Shown: piece by piece, positions 44,052 to 52,789 of the stretch
How positions within the stretch are numbered: position 1 is the stretch's first letter
How the letters are laid out: every line of letters begins with the position of its first letter
Source: Streptomyces chryseus
GTDB taxonomy: Bacteria; Actinomycetota; Actinomycetes; Streptomycetales; Streptomycetaceae
Reading direction: 5' to 3'
DNA length: 64,000 nucleotides
Assembly: GCF_014650755.1 (NCBI RefSeq)
Contig: NZ_BMVO01000031.1
Coordinates: 1 to 64,000, forward strand
Position numbers and translations under genes: made by a program
Notes under the pieces: generated by a model
Databases searched by the model: none
Told to the model about the DNA's origin: nothing
Seen by the model: the letters and a program-made list of their open reading frames with translations, nothing else

Positions 44052-44876
44052 ATGAGCCCGAGGAAGCGCCCGAAAAAGAACGCGTCGGCGATGAAGATGC
44101 TGGGAGCCCAGCTGGCGGCGCTCCGCAGGGCGGCCGGCCACACCCAGCGCTCGCTCGGCGAACGCGTGGCAGCCGACGAGGAGACGATCGCCTCGATCGA
44201 ACAGGGCAGGCGCCCGCTGAAGGCAGACCTGGCCGAGGTGCTCGATGCACTGCTGGACGCGAAGGGAGCGCTGACGGCGGGAGTCGAGAACCTGCCGGAG
44301 ATCGACCTGTTTCCGCTGTGGGCCGAGGAGTTCATGGACCAGGAGCGCGAAGCAATCGCGCTGTCTCTATACGGAAACCAGGTCTTGCCCGGCCTGCTCC
44401 AGACTGAGGCGTACGCGCGGGCCGTCTTCCGTAGCCGCGTCCCTGTCTACGACGAGGACGAGATCGAGACCTTCACCGCCGCGCGGATCGAGCGCCAGGC
44501 AATCCTGCGCCGCAAGGCCCCACCAACCGTCAGTTACGTCGTCTGGGAGCCGGTGCTCCGCTTCCCCCTAGGAGGTCGGGAGGTCTACAAGGAGCAACTC
44601 CACCACCTGCGCGTGGCGTCCGAACGGCCGGGTCTCACCCTCCAGTTCCTGCCGCTGGACCGGGTCACCCACGCGGCACTCGACGGTCCGTTCGTCTTGA
44701 TGGAGACCCCCGATCACCAGCACCTCGCCTACGCCGAAACGCAGCGCGGCAGCCAATGGGTGTCCGATCCCGATGACGTCTCCATCCTGGCGCGAAGGTA
44801 TGCCATGCTGCGAGCACAGGCCCTCACCCCGGAAGACTCCCAGGGCCTACTGGACCATCTGCTGGGAGAGCAATGA
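44052..44876 (+). CDS. XRE-type HTH protein with DUF5753 domain
   Basis: 274 aa from the ATG at 44052. HTH residues about 15-65 (LGAQLAALRRAAGHTQRSLG, then ERVAADEETIASIEQGRRPL). The DUF5753 domain at about 95-265 includes YGNQVLPGLLQTEAYARAV and a middle part LTLQFLPLD. Such proteins bind DNA and pair with small DUF397 proteins in WhiJ-type systems that repress or control aerial development. The TGA overlaps the DUF397 start (ATGA). Confidence 0.85.
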   Translation: MSPRKRPKKNASAMKMLGAQLAALRRAAGHTQRSLGERVAADEETIASIEQGRRPLKADLAEVLDALLDAKGALTAGVENLPEIDLFPLWAEEFMDQEREAIALSLYGNQVLPGLLQTEAYARAVFRSRVPVYDEDEIETFTAARIERQAILRRKAPPTVSYVVWEPVLRFPLGGREVYKEQLHHLRVASERPGLTLQFLPLDRVTHAALDGPFVLMETPDHQHLAYAETQRGSQWVSDPDDVSILARRYAMLRAQALTPEDSQGLLDHLLGEQ

Positions 44877-45127
44877 GCATCGGACTGCACTGGTTCAAGT
44901 CGACGTACAGCGGCAGCGACGGCGGTGAGTGCCTGGAAGTCGCCTACGCATGGAGAAGGTCCAGCCACAGCAGCGAACAGGGCGGCGCCTGCGTCGAAAT
45001 CGCCACCTGCCCCACCGCAGTCCACGTCCGGGACTCCAAGATCCCCGACGGCCCCACCCTCACGCTCGCTCCGTCCGCCTGGTCGCACTTCGCGACGTAC
45101 GCAGCCGACGGCGCACGTCTGCGCTGA
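44873..45127 (+). CDS. DUF397 protein with duplicated N-terminal motif
   Basis: 84 aa, ATG overlapping the HTH stop by 4 nt. The DUF397 core W-KS-YS...CLEVA appears twice: WFKSTYSGSDGGECLEVA, then RRSSHSSEQGGACVEIA. It ends VHVRDSKIPDGPTLTLA and AWSHFATYA. Usual DUF397 proteins hold one such core (about 60 aa), so this copy has a partial internal duplication. In WhiJ/BldB-type modules the partner modulates the HTH regulator. Confidence 0.85.
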   Translation: MSIGLHWFKSTYSGSDGGECLEVAYAWRRSSHSSEQGGACVEIATCPTAVHVRDSKIPDGPTLTLAPSAWSHFATYAADGARLR

Positions 45128-45231
45128 CCCGGCTGCTGCGGCCCGTGCCAGAGCCGGGCGGCCCCTGGGGCCTTGGTCGCTTCTGGTGTGGGGGCCGCCT
45201 TTTCCGGAGTGTGGCGTCGGAGGCCCGGCCC

Positions 45232-45570
45232 TCAAGGGCGCTCCTGCGTCGCGTCGCCTTCGGCGATTGCGCTTCGCTTTGACCCTTGACCGCCGAACCT
45301 CCGCCGCATTGCTTCAGGGGGGCGGCCCCCGGAAGGAAGCCCACGGGGAAGGCTCGGAAAGTGGCCGCTCGCCGTCGCCGACCGACGGGCTCGGTGGGTG
45401 GGGCGCGGCAGCTTCCGGGGGCGGCTCGGCCCCAGTCTCAGCGACTGCGGCGACGGCCGTTGGTGCGACACCACCACCGCGCCGCAACGCACACCGGCAG
45501 CGGGGTGTTCCCACCGGGGCATGCGACGGCTCAGCCGGCCTATGTGGTTCGAAACCCGCACATGGCGAGG
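45232..45570. repeat. Left arm of a nested inverted repeat (blocks A, B, C)
   Basis: Non-coding arm with three blocks that recur inverted at 46819-47128. A (45232-45289) is 58 nt bounded by TCAAGGG and CCCTTGA; its inverted mate is 47072-47128. B (45396-45472) is 77 nt and matches 46886-46962 at 68 of 77 bases by eye. C (45541-45570) matches 46819-46848 at about 21 of 30. The spacing between A and B is nearly the same in both arms (106 and 109 nt). Arg/Pro-rich open frames here are artefacts of composition. Confidence 0.8.
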
Positions 45571-45970
45571 TGAAGCGCAAAGGGTGTGACGAGCGGGGCG
45601 GGAGTCGCATTGCTCCTCACGAAGTGTGGGTTTTGAACCACGCGCACGGCACGGCCCCTCGCTGCTGGACGCCGTAGCGTGTTCGCGGACAAGGTGCCTC
45701 CGCCGCGCGAGGTTCTGACGCTGCGGGGGTGCGCTCCGACAGGTCCGTTGCTCGACGCCCTGTCAGCCACCGGGGGGGAGCACCGGACTGCTCGGTGACG
45801 TGTGCGTCGAAGTCTGGGCAGGTCCGCGTGGGGGCTCAACCTGACGGCCACCCTGCGCGATGGCAGAGGCTCTCGTCGGGCCCGGGGGCTACTTCAGCCG
45901 GGAGTGGAACGCGTTCGCGGTCGTTCGGCTGCTCGAACGCCGTGGTGCGCACGTCCTTCTCCAGTAGGGG
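45571..45970. other. Non-coding stretch between left arm and lysE
   Basis: 400 nt with no convincing gene; no ribosome binding site, family motif or tRNA fold. Only a rough inverted match, TGTGGGTTTTGAACCACG at 45627-45644 against block C, is visible. Confidence 0.5.
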
Positions 45971-46585
45971 TCAGCCGGCCGCCACCGCCGCTCCCGTACC
46001 GACGAACAGCACGCCCGTGGTCCGCTCCCAGCGTCGGCGGAACACCGGCCGGGCCAGCAACCCCCGGAGCTTGGCGGCCACTACGACCACCCACGGCCAG
46101 TACAGAACGCCGATCAGCACATCGAGCACGCCGAGCAGCAGGATCTGACTCGTCACGGAGCCACCACCGTCGATGAACTGCGGCAGGACGCTCAGGAAGA
46201 ACAGAGCGGCCTTGGGATTGAGCACGTTGGTCAGGAATCCCTCCGCGAAACTGCCGCGCTTCGTACCGTGTCGGTCGTCCGGTGCGCCCGCCGCCTCCGG
46301 TCCCCTCCCGGCGGCCAGGAAGGCCCGTACGCCGAGGAACACGAGGTACCCGGCTCCAGCCAGCTTGATCGCGGTGAACACCACGGCCGATTGGGCCGCC
46401 ACGACGGACAGCCCGAACGCCGCCGCCGCCATGTGCACGCACAACCCCGCCTGCGCCCCCAACGCGGCCGCCCACCCCAGCGCCCGCCGCCGGGCCGCAG
46501 CCCTGACGATGACGAGGAAGTCCGGCCCCGGAACGACGTACGCGAGCAGTACGACCCCTACGAACCCCACTAAGTTGACCGACAT
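45971..46585 (-). CDS. LysE/RhtB-family amino acid exporter
   Basis: 204 aa, about six transmembrane helices. The N-terminal VVPGPDFLVIVRAA carries the PGP motif of the RhtB/LysE superfamily; LTNVLNPKAALFFLSVLPQF is the second diagnostic stretch (NPK). It exports amino acids such as threonine, homoserine or lysine; the substrate is not resolved. It is the only gene inside the 1.9-kb inverted-repeat region, so it may belong to the repeated element or have been inserted there. Confidence 0.85.
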   Translation of the reverse strand: MSVNLVGFVGVVLLAYVVPGPDFLVIVRAAARRRALGWAAALGAQAGLCVHMAAAAFGLSVVAAQSAVVFTAIKLAGAGYLVFLGVRAFLAAGRGPEAAGAPDDRHGTKRGSFAEGFLTNVLNPKAALFFLSVLPQFIDGGGSVTSQILLLGVLDVLIGVLYWPWVVVVAAKLRGLLARPVFRRRWERTTGVLFVGTGAAVAAG

Positions 46586-46818
46586 CCGCGATTCTCCCCA
46601 TCGGTACGCAACGCTGAGAAAGCCCTACGGCCCTCGCGTACCCGAGTTCACGGCCCCCACGACGAACGGCAGCCCGGGCAGCCTCGTCGGCAACCGACCC
46701 CACCCTGCGGCGGAACGCCGGCCAGGTACGAGGGGTCGGTCGGCCCGTGACTCTTCATCCACAGTCGACGCACCCCGGCACAACCACTGGGCCTGCTGTG
46801 ACGGCTGGGGCGACCGTC
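46586..46818. other. Non-coding stretch between lysE and right arm
   Basis: 233 nt of upstream sequence for lysE; no gene or clear promoter seen. Confidence 0.45.
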
Positions 46819-47128
46819 CCTCGTCATCTGCGGGTTTTGCTCCAACCCGCCCACCCACGGCCCCAAGCACGTGGCCCGGAATGGCGGTGTCGCACCAACA
46901 ACCGTCGCCGCACCCGCCGAGACTGGGGCCGCACCACCCCCGGAAGCTACCGCGCCCCACCCACACACCCGACAGCCACTGAGCCGGCCCGCACCGCATA
47001 CGACATGGCGTGCTGGGCGTTTTTCTTGGGCCGTCCCCTGTTGAGCGTCAGCGGTGGGCCGGGGTGGTGGGTCAAGGGTGAAGCGAAGCGCAATCGCCGC
47101 AGGCGACGCGACGCAGGAGCGCCCTTGA
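46819..47128. repeat. Right arm of the nested inverted repeat (blocks C', B', A')
   Basis: Inverted copies of the left-arm blocks in the order C' (46819-46848), B' (46886-46962), A' (47072-47128). B' and B have equal length. The right arm is followed by a long hairpin and a tandem duplication, which the left arm lacks. Confidence 0.8.
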
Positions 47129-47146
47129 CGCACCACCCCGGCCCAC
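47054..47146. repeat. Long stem-loop around block A'
   Basis: Arms 47054-47078 and 47122-47146 match at 24 of 25 positions (GTGGGCCGGGGTGGTG outermost), enclosing 43 nt. In RNA this would form a very stable hairpin; it could also act as a terminator for hemB-facing or lysE-facing transcripts. Confidence 0.75.
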
Positions 47147-47170
47147 CGACCCTGAAGCGCCAGGGACGGC

Positions 47171-47239
47171 CCGAGAACCACCCCGCCGAACAACCAGTGG
47201 TACGGCCGAGAACCACCCCGCCGAACAACCAGTGGTACG
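47171..47239. repeat. Exact 34-nt tandem duplication
   Basis: Two identical 34-nt units (47171-47204 and 47206-47239), beginning CCGAGAACCACC and ending CAGTGGTACG, separated by one base (35-nt period). Absence of drift suggests a recent event. Confidence 0.9.
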
Positions 47240-47288
47240 CCCCCAGTCACACCCCCCCCCAGAAGCAACAAGCGGTCGGCCCCCCGGC

Positions 47289-48290
47289 CTACCCCTCCCG
47301 CCCGATCCCCCGAGCGACTTCCGTCGCCCAGTACGTCAGGATCATGTTCGCCCCGGCGCGCTTGATGCCGAGCAGCGACTCCATGATCGCCTTCTCCCGG
47401 TCGATCCAGCCACGCTCCGCCGCCGCCTCGATCATCGCGTACTCACCACTGATCTGGTACGCCGCCACCGGCACGTCCACCGCCTCCGCGACCTTCGCCA
47501 GCACGTCCAGGTAAGGCCCGGCCGGCTTCACCATCACCATGTCGGCGCCCTCGTCCAGATCCAGCGCCAGCTCCCGCATCGACTCCCGCAGGTTGGCCGG
47601 GTCCTGCTGGTACGTCTTGCGGTCGCCCCGCAGCGACGAGCCGACCGCCTCGCGGAACGGCCCGTAGAAGGCCGACGAGTACTTCGCCGTGTACGCGAGG
47701 ATCGACACGTCCTCCTTGCCGATCGTGTCCAGCGCGTCGCGGACGACGCCGACCTGGCCGTCCATCATTCCGCTGGGGCCGACCACGTGCGCCCCCGCGT
47801 CCGCCTGGACCTGCGCCATCTCGGCGTACCGCTCCAGCGTCGCGTCGTTGTCGACCCGCCCGTCGGCGTCCAGCACGCCGCAGTGCCCGTGGTCGGTGTA
47901 CTCGTCCAGGCACAGGTCGGACATGATCACGAGGTCGTCGCCGACCTCGGCCCGTACCTCCCGCAGCGCGACCTGGAGGATCCCGTCCGGGTCGGTCCCC
48001 GCCGTGCCCGCCGCGTCCTTCTTCTCATCGGCCGGTACGCCGAACAGCATGATCCCCGCGACGCCCGCCTCCACCGCCTCGACGGCCGCCTTGCGCAGCG
48101 TCTCCAGCGTGTGCTGCTGGACGCCCGGCATGGCCGAGATGGCCACCGGCTCGCCGATGCCCTCCCGTACGAACGCCGGAAGGATCAGATCGGCCGGATG
48201 CAGCCGGTTCTCGGCGACCATGCGGCGCATGGCGGGGGTGGTACGCAGCCGACGGGGCCGGGCCCCGGGAAAGGATCCATACACAGTCAT
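47289..48290 (-). CDS. hemB: Porphobilinogen synthase (ALA dehydratase) HemB
   Basis: 333 aa from the ATG at 48290 (family start [16 protein letters not shown]); a GTG at 48299 is possible. It condenses two 5-aminolevulinates to porphobilinogen. Schiff-base lysines: [17 protein letters not shown] and [26 protein letters not shown] replaces the Zn-cysteine cluster of other classes, with mixed Cys/Asp ligands, in line with actinobacterial enzymes. No ribosome binding site is visible, so possibly leaderless. Separated from hemD by a terminator. Confidence 0.93.
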   Translation of the reverse strand: MTVYGSFPGARPRRLRTTPAMRRMVAENRLHPADLILPAFVREGIGEPVAISAMPGVQQHTLETLRKAAVEAVEAGVAGIMLFGVPADEKKDAAGTAGTDPDGILQVALREVRAEVGDDLVIMSDLCLDEYTDHGHCGVLDADGRVDNDATLERYAEMAQVQADAGAHVVGPSGMMDGQVGVVRDALDTIGKEDVSILAYTAKYSSAFYGPFREAVGSSLRGDRKTYQQDPANLRESMRELALDLDEGADMVMVKPAGPYLDVLAKVAEAVDVPVAAYQISGEYAMIEAAAERGWIDREKAIMESLLGIKRAGANMILTYWATEVARGIGREG

Positions 48291-48397
48291 GCCAAACACG
48301 CTACGCCGCCCCGACGACAGCTTTTACCGTCACCCCGTCGGCACCATCGCCACCCATGAACCCAGCCGACGCCCCACCCGGCACCCCACCTAACGCG

Positions 48398-48438
48398 GAG
48401 GGCCGGAACCCTGGGCATCGCCCCAGGTCCCGGCCCTC
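48398..48438 (-). terminator. Terminator of the rex-hemACD operon
   Basis: GAGGGCCGG.ACCCTGGG pairs with CCCCAGGT.CCGGCCCTC; 60 nt past the hemD stop, just before the hemB promoter. Confidence 0.8.
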
Positions 48439-48498
48439 ACCGCACGGCTATCTACGCGCACCGCGCCCCGCGCAGCACACCCCTCTACCCGTACGCCC

Positions 48499-50166
48499 CT
48501 ACGTCGTCCGCCGACGCCGCGACCCCGGCCGCCGCTCGCTCGGCCGCGTCACGTGCTCGCCGGCCTCGATGGCCGCCTCGCGGCGCTGCGTACCGAACGC
48601 CGCGAGCGCCTCGGCCAGCTTGTGCACCGACGGCTCCGGCGAAAGGACGTCCACCCGCAGGCCGTGCTCCTCCGCCGTCTTCGCCGTCGCGGGACCGATG
48701 CACGCGATCACGGTCACGTTGTGCGGCTTACCCGCGATCCCGACCAGATTCCGCACCGTACTGCTCGACGTGAACAGAACGGCGTCGAACCCGCCGCCCT
48801 TGATCGCCTCGCGCGTGTCCGCCGGCGGCGGCGACGCCCGCACGGTCCGGTACGCCGTGACGTCGTCGACCTCCCACCCGAGCTCGATCAGCCCGGCGAC
48901 CAGCGTCTCCGTCGCGATGTCGGCCCGCGGCAGGAAGACGCGGTCGATCGGGTCGAAGACCGGGTCGTACGGCGGCCAGTCCTCCAGCAGTCCCGCCGCC
49001 GACTGCTCCCCGCTCGGCACGAGATCCGGCTTCACGCCGAACTCGACCAACGAGGCGGCCGTCTGCTCACCCACCGCGGCGACCTTGATCCCCGCGAAGG
49101 CACGAGCGTCGAGCCCGTACTCCTCGAACTTCTCCCGGACGGCCTTGACGGCGTTCACGCTCGTGAAAGCGATCCACTCGTACCGCCCGGTGACGAGCCC
49201 CTTGACCGCCCGCTCCATCTGCTGCGGCGTACGCGGCGGCTCGACGGCGATCGTCGGCACCTCGTGCGGCACGGCTCCGTAGGACCGAAGCTGGTCGGAG
49301 AGCGACGCCGCCTGCTCCTTCGTACGCGGAACCAGTACCCGCCACCCGAACAGCGGCTTCGACTCGAACCACGACAACTGCTCTCGCTGAGCAGCGGCGC
49401 TGCGCTCGCCGACCACGGCTATGACGGGCTGGTGGCCGTCGGGCGAGGGCAGCACCTTCGCCTGCTTCAGGACCTGGGCGACCGTGCCGAGCGTCGCGTT
49501 CCACGTCCGCTGCCGCGTGGTCGTACCGGCGATGGTGACGCTCATCGGCGTGTCGGGCTTGCGCCCGGCCGAGACGAGCTCACCGGCGGCCGAGGCGACC
49601 GCGTCCAGCGTCGTCGAGACGACGGCCGTGGCGTCGCTCTGCCCGATCTCGGACCAGCATCTGTCGTCGGCGCTCCGGGCGTCGACGAAACGCACGTCCG
49701 CCCCCCGCCCGTCGCGCAGCGGCACACCGGCGTACGCCGGCACGCCGACCGCCGACGCGACACCGGGCACGACCTCGAAGGGGATGCCCTCGGCGGCGCA
49801 GGCGAGCATCTCGTCGCCGGCGTTGCCGTCGAGGCCGGGGTCGCCGGAGATCGCACGGACGACCCGCCTGCCGCCCCGTGCGGCCTCCATGACAAGATTG
49901 ACCGCATCCCTGATCGCGGGGATACCGGCGGCTGTTGACGCATCGTCAACCACCGTCAGCTGCGGTGTGTTCACGCCCGGCCGGGCATGAGTACGTACGA
50001 CATCGAGCACATGCGGCTCGGCGATCAGCACGTCCGCGCTCGCGAGCGCCTCGACGGCGCGCAGCGTCAGCAGACCGGGGTCACCGGGTCCGGCGCCGAG
50101 GAAGGTGACGTGCCCGGCTACGGGGAACGCCGAAGGTACTGACGTAGAGGTGGTGGTGGGGCTCAT
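48499..50166 (-). CDS. hemD: Bifunctional uroporphyrinogen-III methyltransferase / synthase
   Basis: 555 aa. The N-terminal half (about 18-255) is a SAM-dependent SUMT/CysG-like domain (FLGAGPGDPGLLTLRAVEAL; VRAISGDPGLDGNAGDEML). The C-terminal half (about 272-530) is the HEM4 uroporphyrinogen-III synthase (WRVLVPRTKEQAASLSDQL; AFTSVNAVKAVREKF; LFTSSSTVRNLVG). This fusion is standard in Streptomyces: it cyclises hydroxymethylbilane and can divert uroporphyrinogen-III to siroheme or cobalamin. In motif I of the methyltransferase some SUMT residues differ, so activity of that half is less certain. ATG overlaps the hemC stop by 4 nt. Confidence 0.9.
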   Translation of the reverse strand: MSPTTTSTSVPSAFPVAGHVTFLGAGPGDPGLLTLRAVEALASADVLIAEPHVLDVVRTHARPGVNTPQLTVVDDASTAAGIPAIRDAVNLVMEAARGGRRVVRAISGDPGLDGNAGDEMLACAAEGIPFEVVPGVASAVGVPAYAGVPLRDGRGADVRFVDARSADDRCWSEIGQSDATAVVSTTLDAVASAAGELVSAGRKPDTPMSVTIAGTTTRQRTWNATLGTVAQVLKQAKVLPSPDGHQPVIAVVGERSAAAQREQLSWFESKPLFGWRVLVPRTKEQAASLSDQLRSYGAVPHEVPTIAVEPPRTPQQMERAVKGLVTGRYEWIAFTSVNAVKAVREKFEEYGLDARAFAGIKVAAVGEQTAASLVEFGVKPDLVPSGEQSAAGLLEDWPPYDPVFDPIDRVFLPRADIATETLVAGLIELGWEVDDVTAYRTVRASPPPADTREAIKGGGFDAVLFTSSSTVRNLVGIAGKPHNVTVIACIGPATAKTAEEHGLRVDVLSPEPSVHKLAEALAAFGTQRREAAIEAGEHVTRPSERRPGSRRRRTT

Positions 50167-51122
50167 TGTGCTCGCTCCCCCATAAGACCGGCCGCACCCT
50201 TCGCGAGCATCTCGTCGGCGAGTTCGCGTCCGAGAGTGATCGCGTCGTTGTGCGACGTGGGTACGGGACCGGTAGTGGACAGCTGCACCAGCTCGGCGCC
50301 GTCGGGGGTACCGACGACACCGCGCAGGCGCATTTCGTTGACAACCTGTCCGTCGGCCAGCAGGTCGGCCAACGCACCCACAGGTGCGCTGCAACCGGCC
50401 TCCAGGGCGGCGAGCAGGGATCGCTCGGCGGTCACGGCGGCCCGCGTGTGCGGGTCGTCGAGCTCGGCGAGCGCGGCAGCGAGTTCAACGCGCGTGGCGG
50501 CGCACTCGATTGCCAGGGCCCCCTGGCCGGGGGCGGGCAGGACGACGTCGACCGGGAGGAATTCGGTCACCTCGTCGGTCCTGCCGATGCGGTTGAGGCC
50601 GGCGGCGGCCAGGACCACCGCATCCAGTTCCCCGCTCCGTACATATCCGACACGAGTGTCGATGTTCCCGCGGATCGGCACGGTCTCGATGTCGAGGCCG
50701 TGCGTCCGCGCGTACGCGTTGAGCTGCGCCATGCGGCGCGGCGAGCCGGTGCCCACCCGCGATCCGGCGGGCAGCCGCGCCAGCGTGAGTCCGTCGCGCG
50801 CGACGAGCACGTCGCGCGGGTCCTCACGCTCCGGCACGGCGGCCAGCGTCAGATCGTCCGGCTGGGCGGTCGGCAGGTCTTTGAGGGAGTGGACCGCGAA
50901 GTCCACCTCGCCCCTCAGCAGCGCGTCGCGCAGGGCGGTCACGAAGACGCCCGTACCGCCGATCTGCGCGAGCTGCTCCCGCGAGACGTCTCCGTACGTG
51001 GTGATCTCCACCAGCTCGACGGGGCGCCCGGTGATCCGGCGCACCGCCTCGGCGACGTGTCCCGACTGGGCCATGGCGAGCTTGCTGCGCCTGGTCCCCA
51101 GCTTCAAGGCATCAGTAGTCAT
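50163..51122 (-). CDS. hemC: Hydroxymethylbilane synthase HemC
   Basis: 319 aa. TRRSKLAMAQSGHVAE opens the first domain; DFAVHSLKDLP holds catalytic Asp; and the dipyrromethane-binding Cys is in LEAGCSAPVGALA near residue 240. Polymerises four porphobilinogens. 4-nt overlaps with hemA before it and hemD after it. Confidence 0.93.
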   Translation of the reverse strand: MTTDALKLGTRRSKLAMAQSGHVAEAVRRITGRPVELVEITTYGDVSREQLAQIGGTGVFVTALRDALLRGEVDFAVHSLKDLPTAQPDDLTLAAVPEREDPRDVLVARDGLTLARLPAGSRVGTGSPRRMAQLNAYARTHGLDIETVPIRGNIDTRVGYVRSGELDAVVLAAAGLNRIGRTDEVTEFLPVDVVLPAPGQGALAIECAATRVELAAALAELDDPHTRAAVTAERSLLAALEAGCSAPVGALADLLADGQVVNEMRLRGVVGTPDGAELVQLSTTGPVPTSHNDAITLGRELADEMLAKGAAGLMGERAQ

Positions 51123-52789
51123 GCCCGGCCTCTATTCCCACCGTCAGGGGTGTCGTTCAGGTCGGCCCTGCTGACGGCGGCGACCGTCTGCGGGTCGAGG
51201 TCGAAGAGTTCGCGCAGCGCGTCCGCGTACCCGGCGCCGCCGGGCTCGCTGGCGAGCTGCTTGACCCGCACGGTGGGCGCGTGCAGGAGCTTGTCGACGA
51301 CGCGGCGCACGGTCTGCGTGATCTCCGCGCGCTGCTTGTCGTCCAGTCCGGGAAGCCGCCCCTCCAGCCGGGCGACCTCGTTCGTCACCACGTCGGCGGC
51401 CATGCTGCGCAGGGCGACGACGGTGGGCGTGATCTGCGCGGCGCGCTGGGCGGCGCCGAAGGCCGCGACCTCGTCGGACACTATGGTCCGCACCTGGTCC
51501 ACATCGGCGGCCATGGGCGCGTCGGCGGAGGCCTCGGCCAGCGACTCGATGTCCACGAGCCGTACGCCGTCGAGCCGGTGCACGCCCGCGTCGATGTCCC
51601 GCGGCATGGCGAGGTCGAGCAGCGCGAGCCGTACCGGCGCGCCGTTCGGCACACCGGCCCGCTCGCGGGTACGCGGCTGAGCCACGGCGGTGCCGTTGTC
51701 GGCCCAGGCGCCGTGCTGCTCCATGGAACCGGCGTCGGCGCCCTGCCGCGCGGCGGGCACGACAGCCCCGCCGGCACCGGCACCAGCACCAGCACCAGCA
51801 CCAGCACCAGCACCAGCACCAGCACCAGCACCAGCACCAGCCTCGCCCGCACCGGCGGGATCGGCGATCACGGGGCAGCCCGCGGCCGCGTCCGTACCCG
51901 CGCCGTCCGCGCCACGGCTCACCGCGGAGGCCGCGGCCGTGGCGTGGTCGGCCGTCACCCCGAGGGCACGTGCGACGTTCTCCGCCGTGAGCACGAGGCC
52001 TGTGGCGCCCGTGCAGGACACCACCACGTCGACTCGTGTCAGTTCCCGCGCCACATCGGCCATCGGCACGGCTCGCGCGACACCGCCGGTCTCGCCCAGG
52101 ATCTCCGCCAGCCGCTCCGCCCGCGCCTGCGTGCGGTTCGCGACGACGACCTCGGCCACTCCGGTCCGTACGAGCGTCGCCGCGGCCAGCGAGGACATCG
52201 AGCCCGCGCCGATCACCAGCGCCCGCTTGCCCGCGGCCCACTCGCCGACCGACATCCCACTGCCCAGCGCGAGCTGTTCGAGGCCGAAGGTGACGAGCGA
52301 CTGACCGGCCCGGTCGATGCCGGTCTCGGAGTGCGCGCGCTTGCCGACCCGCAGCGCCTGCTGGAAGAGGTCGTTCAGGAGCCGGCCCGCGGTGTGCAGT
52401 TCCTGCCCCAGCGCGAGCGCGTCCTTGATCTGGCCGAGGATCTGCCCCTCGCCGACGACCATCGAATCGAGCCCGCACGCCACCGACAGCAGGTGGTGGA
52501 CGGCCCGGTCCTCGTAGTGGACGTACAGGTAGGGAGTGAGTTCCTCGAGACCGACGCCGCTGTGCTGCGCGAGCAGCGTGGACAGCTCGGCGACACCGGC
52601 GTGGAACTTGTCCACGTCGGCGTACAGCTCGATGCGGTTGCACGTCGCGAGCACGGCGGCCTCGACCGCCGGCTCCGAGGCGAGCGTGTCCTGGAGCAGC
52701 TTGGCCTGCGCCTCGGCGGTCAGCGACGCCCGCTCCAGCACACTGACCGGAGCGCTGCGGTGACTCAGCCCGACTACCAGAAGACTCAT
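51119..52789 (-). CDS. hemA: Glutamyl-tRNA reductase HemA with a repeat-bearing insertion
   Basis: 556 aa, longer than the usual 420-430. Catalytic Cys50 in ATCNRIELY; SMVVGEGQILGQIKDAL near residue 110; Rossmann motif VIGAGSMSSLAAATL near 193-207. Between the NADPH domain and the C-terminal dimerisation helix is an extra region (about 285-385), absent from short HemA proteins, that holds an (Ala-Gly)n run at about 317-336 encoded by ten CACCAG units (51781-51840). It reduces glutamyl-tRNA to the semialdehyde, the first committed heme step; HemL acts next. Overlaps rex and hemC by 4 nt each. Confidence 0.93.
   Translation of the reverse strand: MSLLVVGLSHRSAPVSVLERASLTAEAQAKLLQDTLASEPAVEAAVLATCNRIELYADVDKFHAGVAELSTLLAQHSGVGLEELTPYLYVHYEDRAVHHLLSVACGLDSMVVGEGQILGQIKDALALGQELHTAGRLLNDLFQQALRVGKRAHSETGIDRAGQSLVTFGLEQLALGSGMSVGEWAAGKRALVIGAGSMSSLAAATLVRTGVAEVVVANRTQARAERLAEILGETGGVARAVPMADVARELTRVDVVVSCTGATGLVLTAENVARALGVTADHATAAASAVSRGADGAGTDAAAGCPVIADPAGAGEAGAGAGAGAGAGAGAGAGAGAGAGGAVVPAARQGADAGSMEQHGAWADNGTAVAQPRTRERAGVPNGAPVRLALLDLAMPRDIDAGVHRLDGVRLVDIESLAEASADAPMAADVDQVRTIVSDEVAAFGAAQRAAQITPTVVALRSMAADVVTNEVARLEGRLPGLDDKQRAEITQTVRRVVDKLLHAPTVRVKQLASEPGGAGYADALRELFDLDPQTVAAVSRADLNDTPDGGNRGRA
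51781..51840. repeat. Ten-copy CACCAG microsatellite inside hemA
   Basis: Ten perfect consecutive hexamers. On the coding strand it reads GGT GCT, codons that the surrounding gene avoids in favour of GGC and GCC. Gain or loss of units keeps the frame. Confidence 0.95.

Noticed and set aside
45128-45960. Several short Arg/Pro-rich open frames
   Set aside because: They translate the inverted-repeat blocks in different frames and lack ribosome binding sites; treated as non-coding repeats.
47171-47239. CRISPR array
   Set aside because: Only two units, 35-nt period with a single base between them, no spacers and no cas genes.
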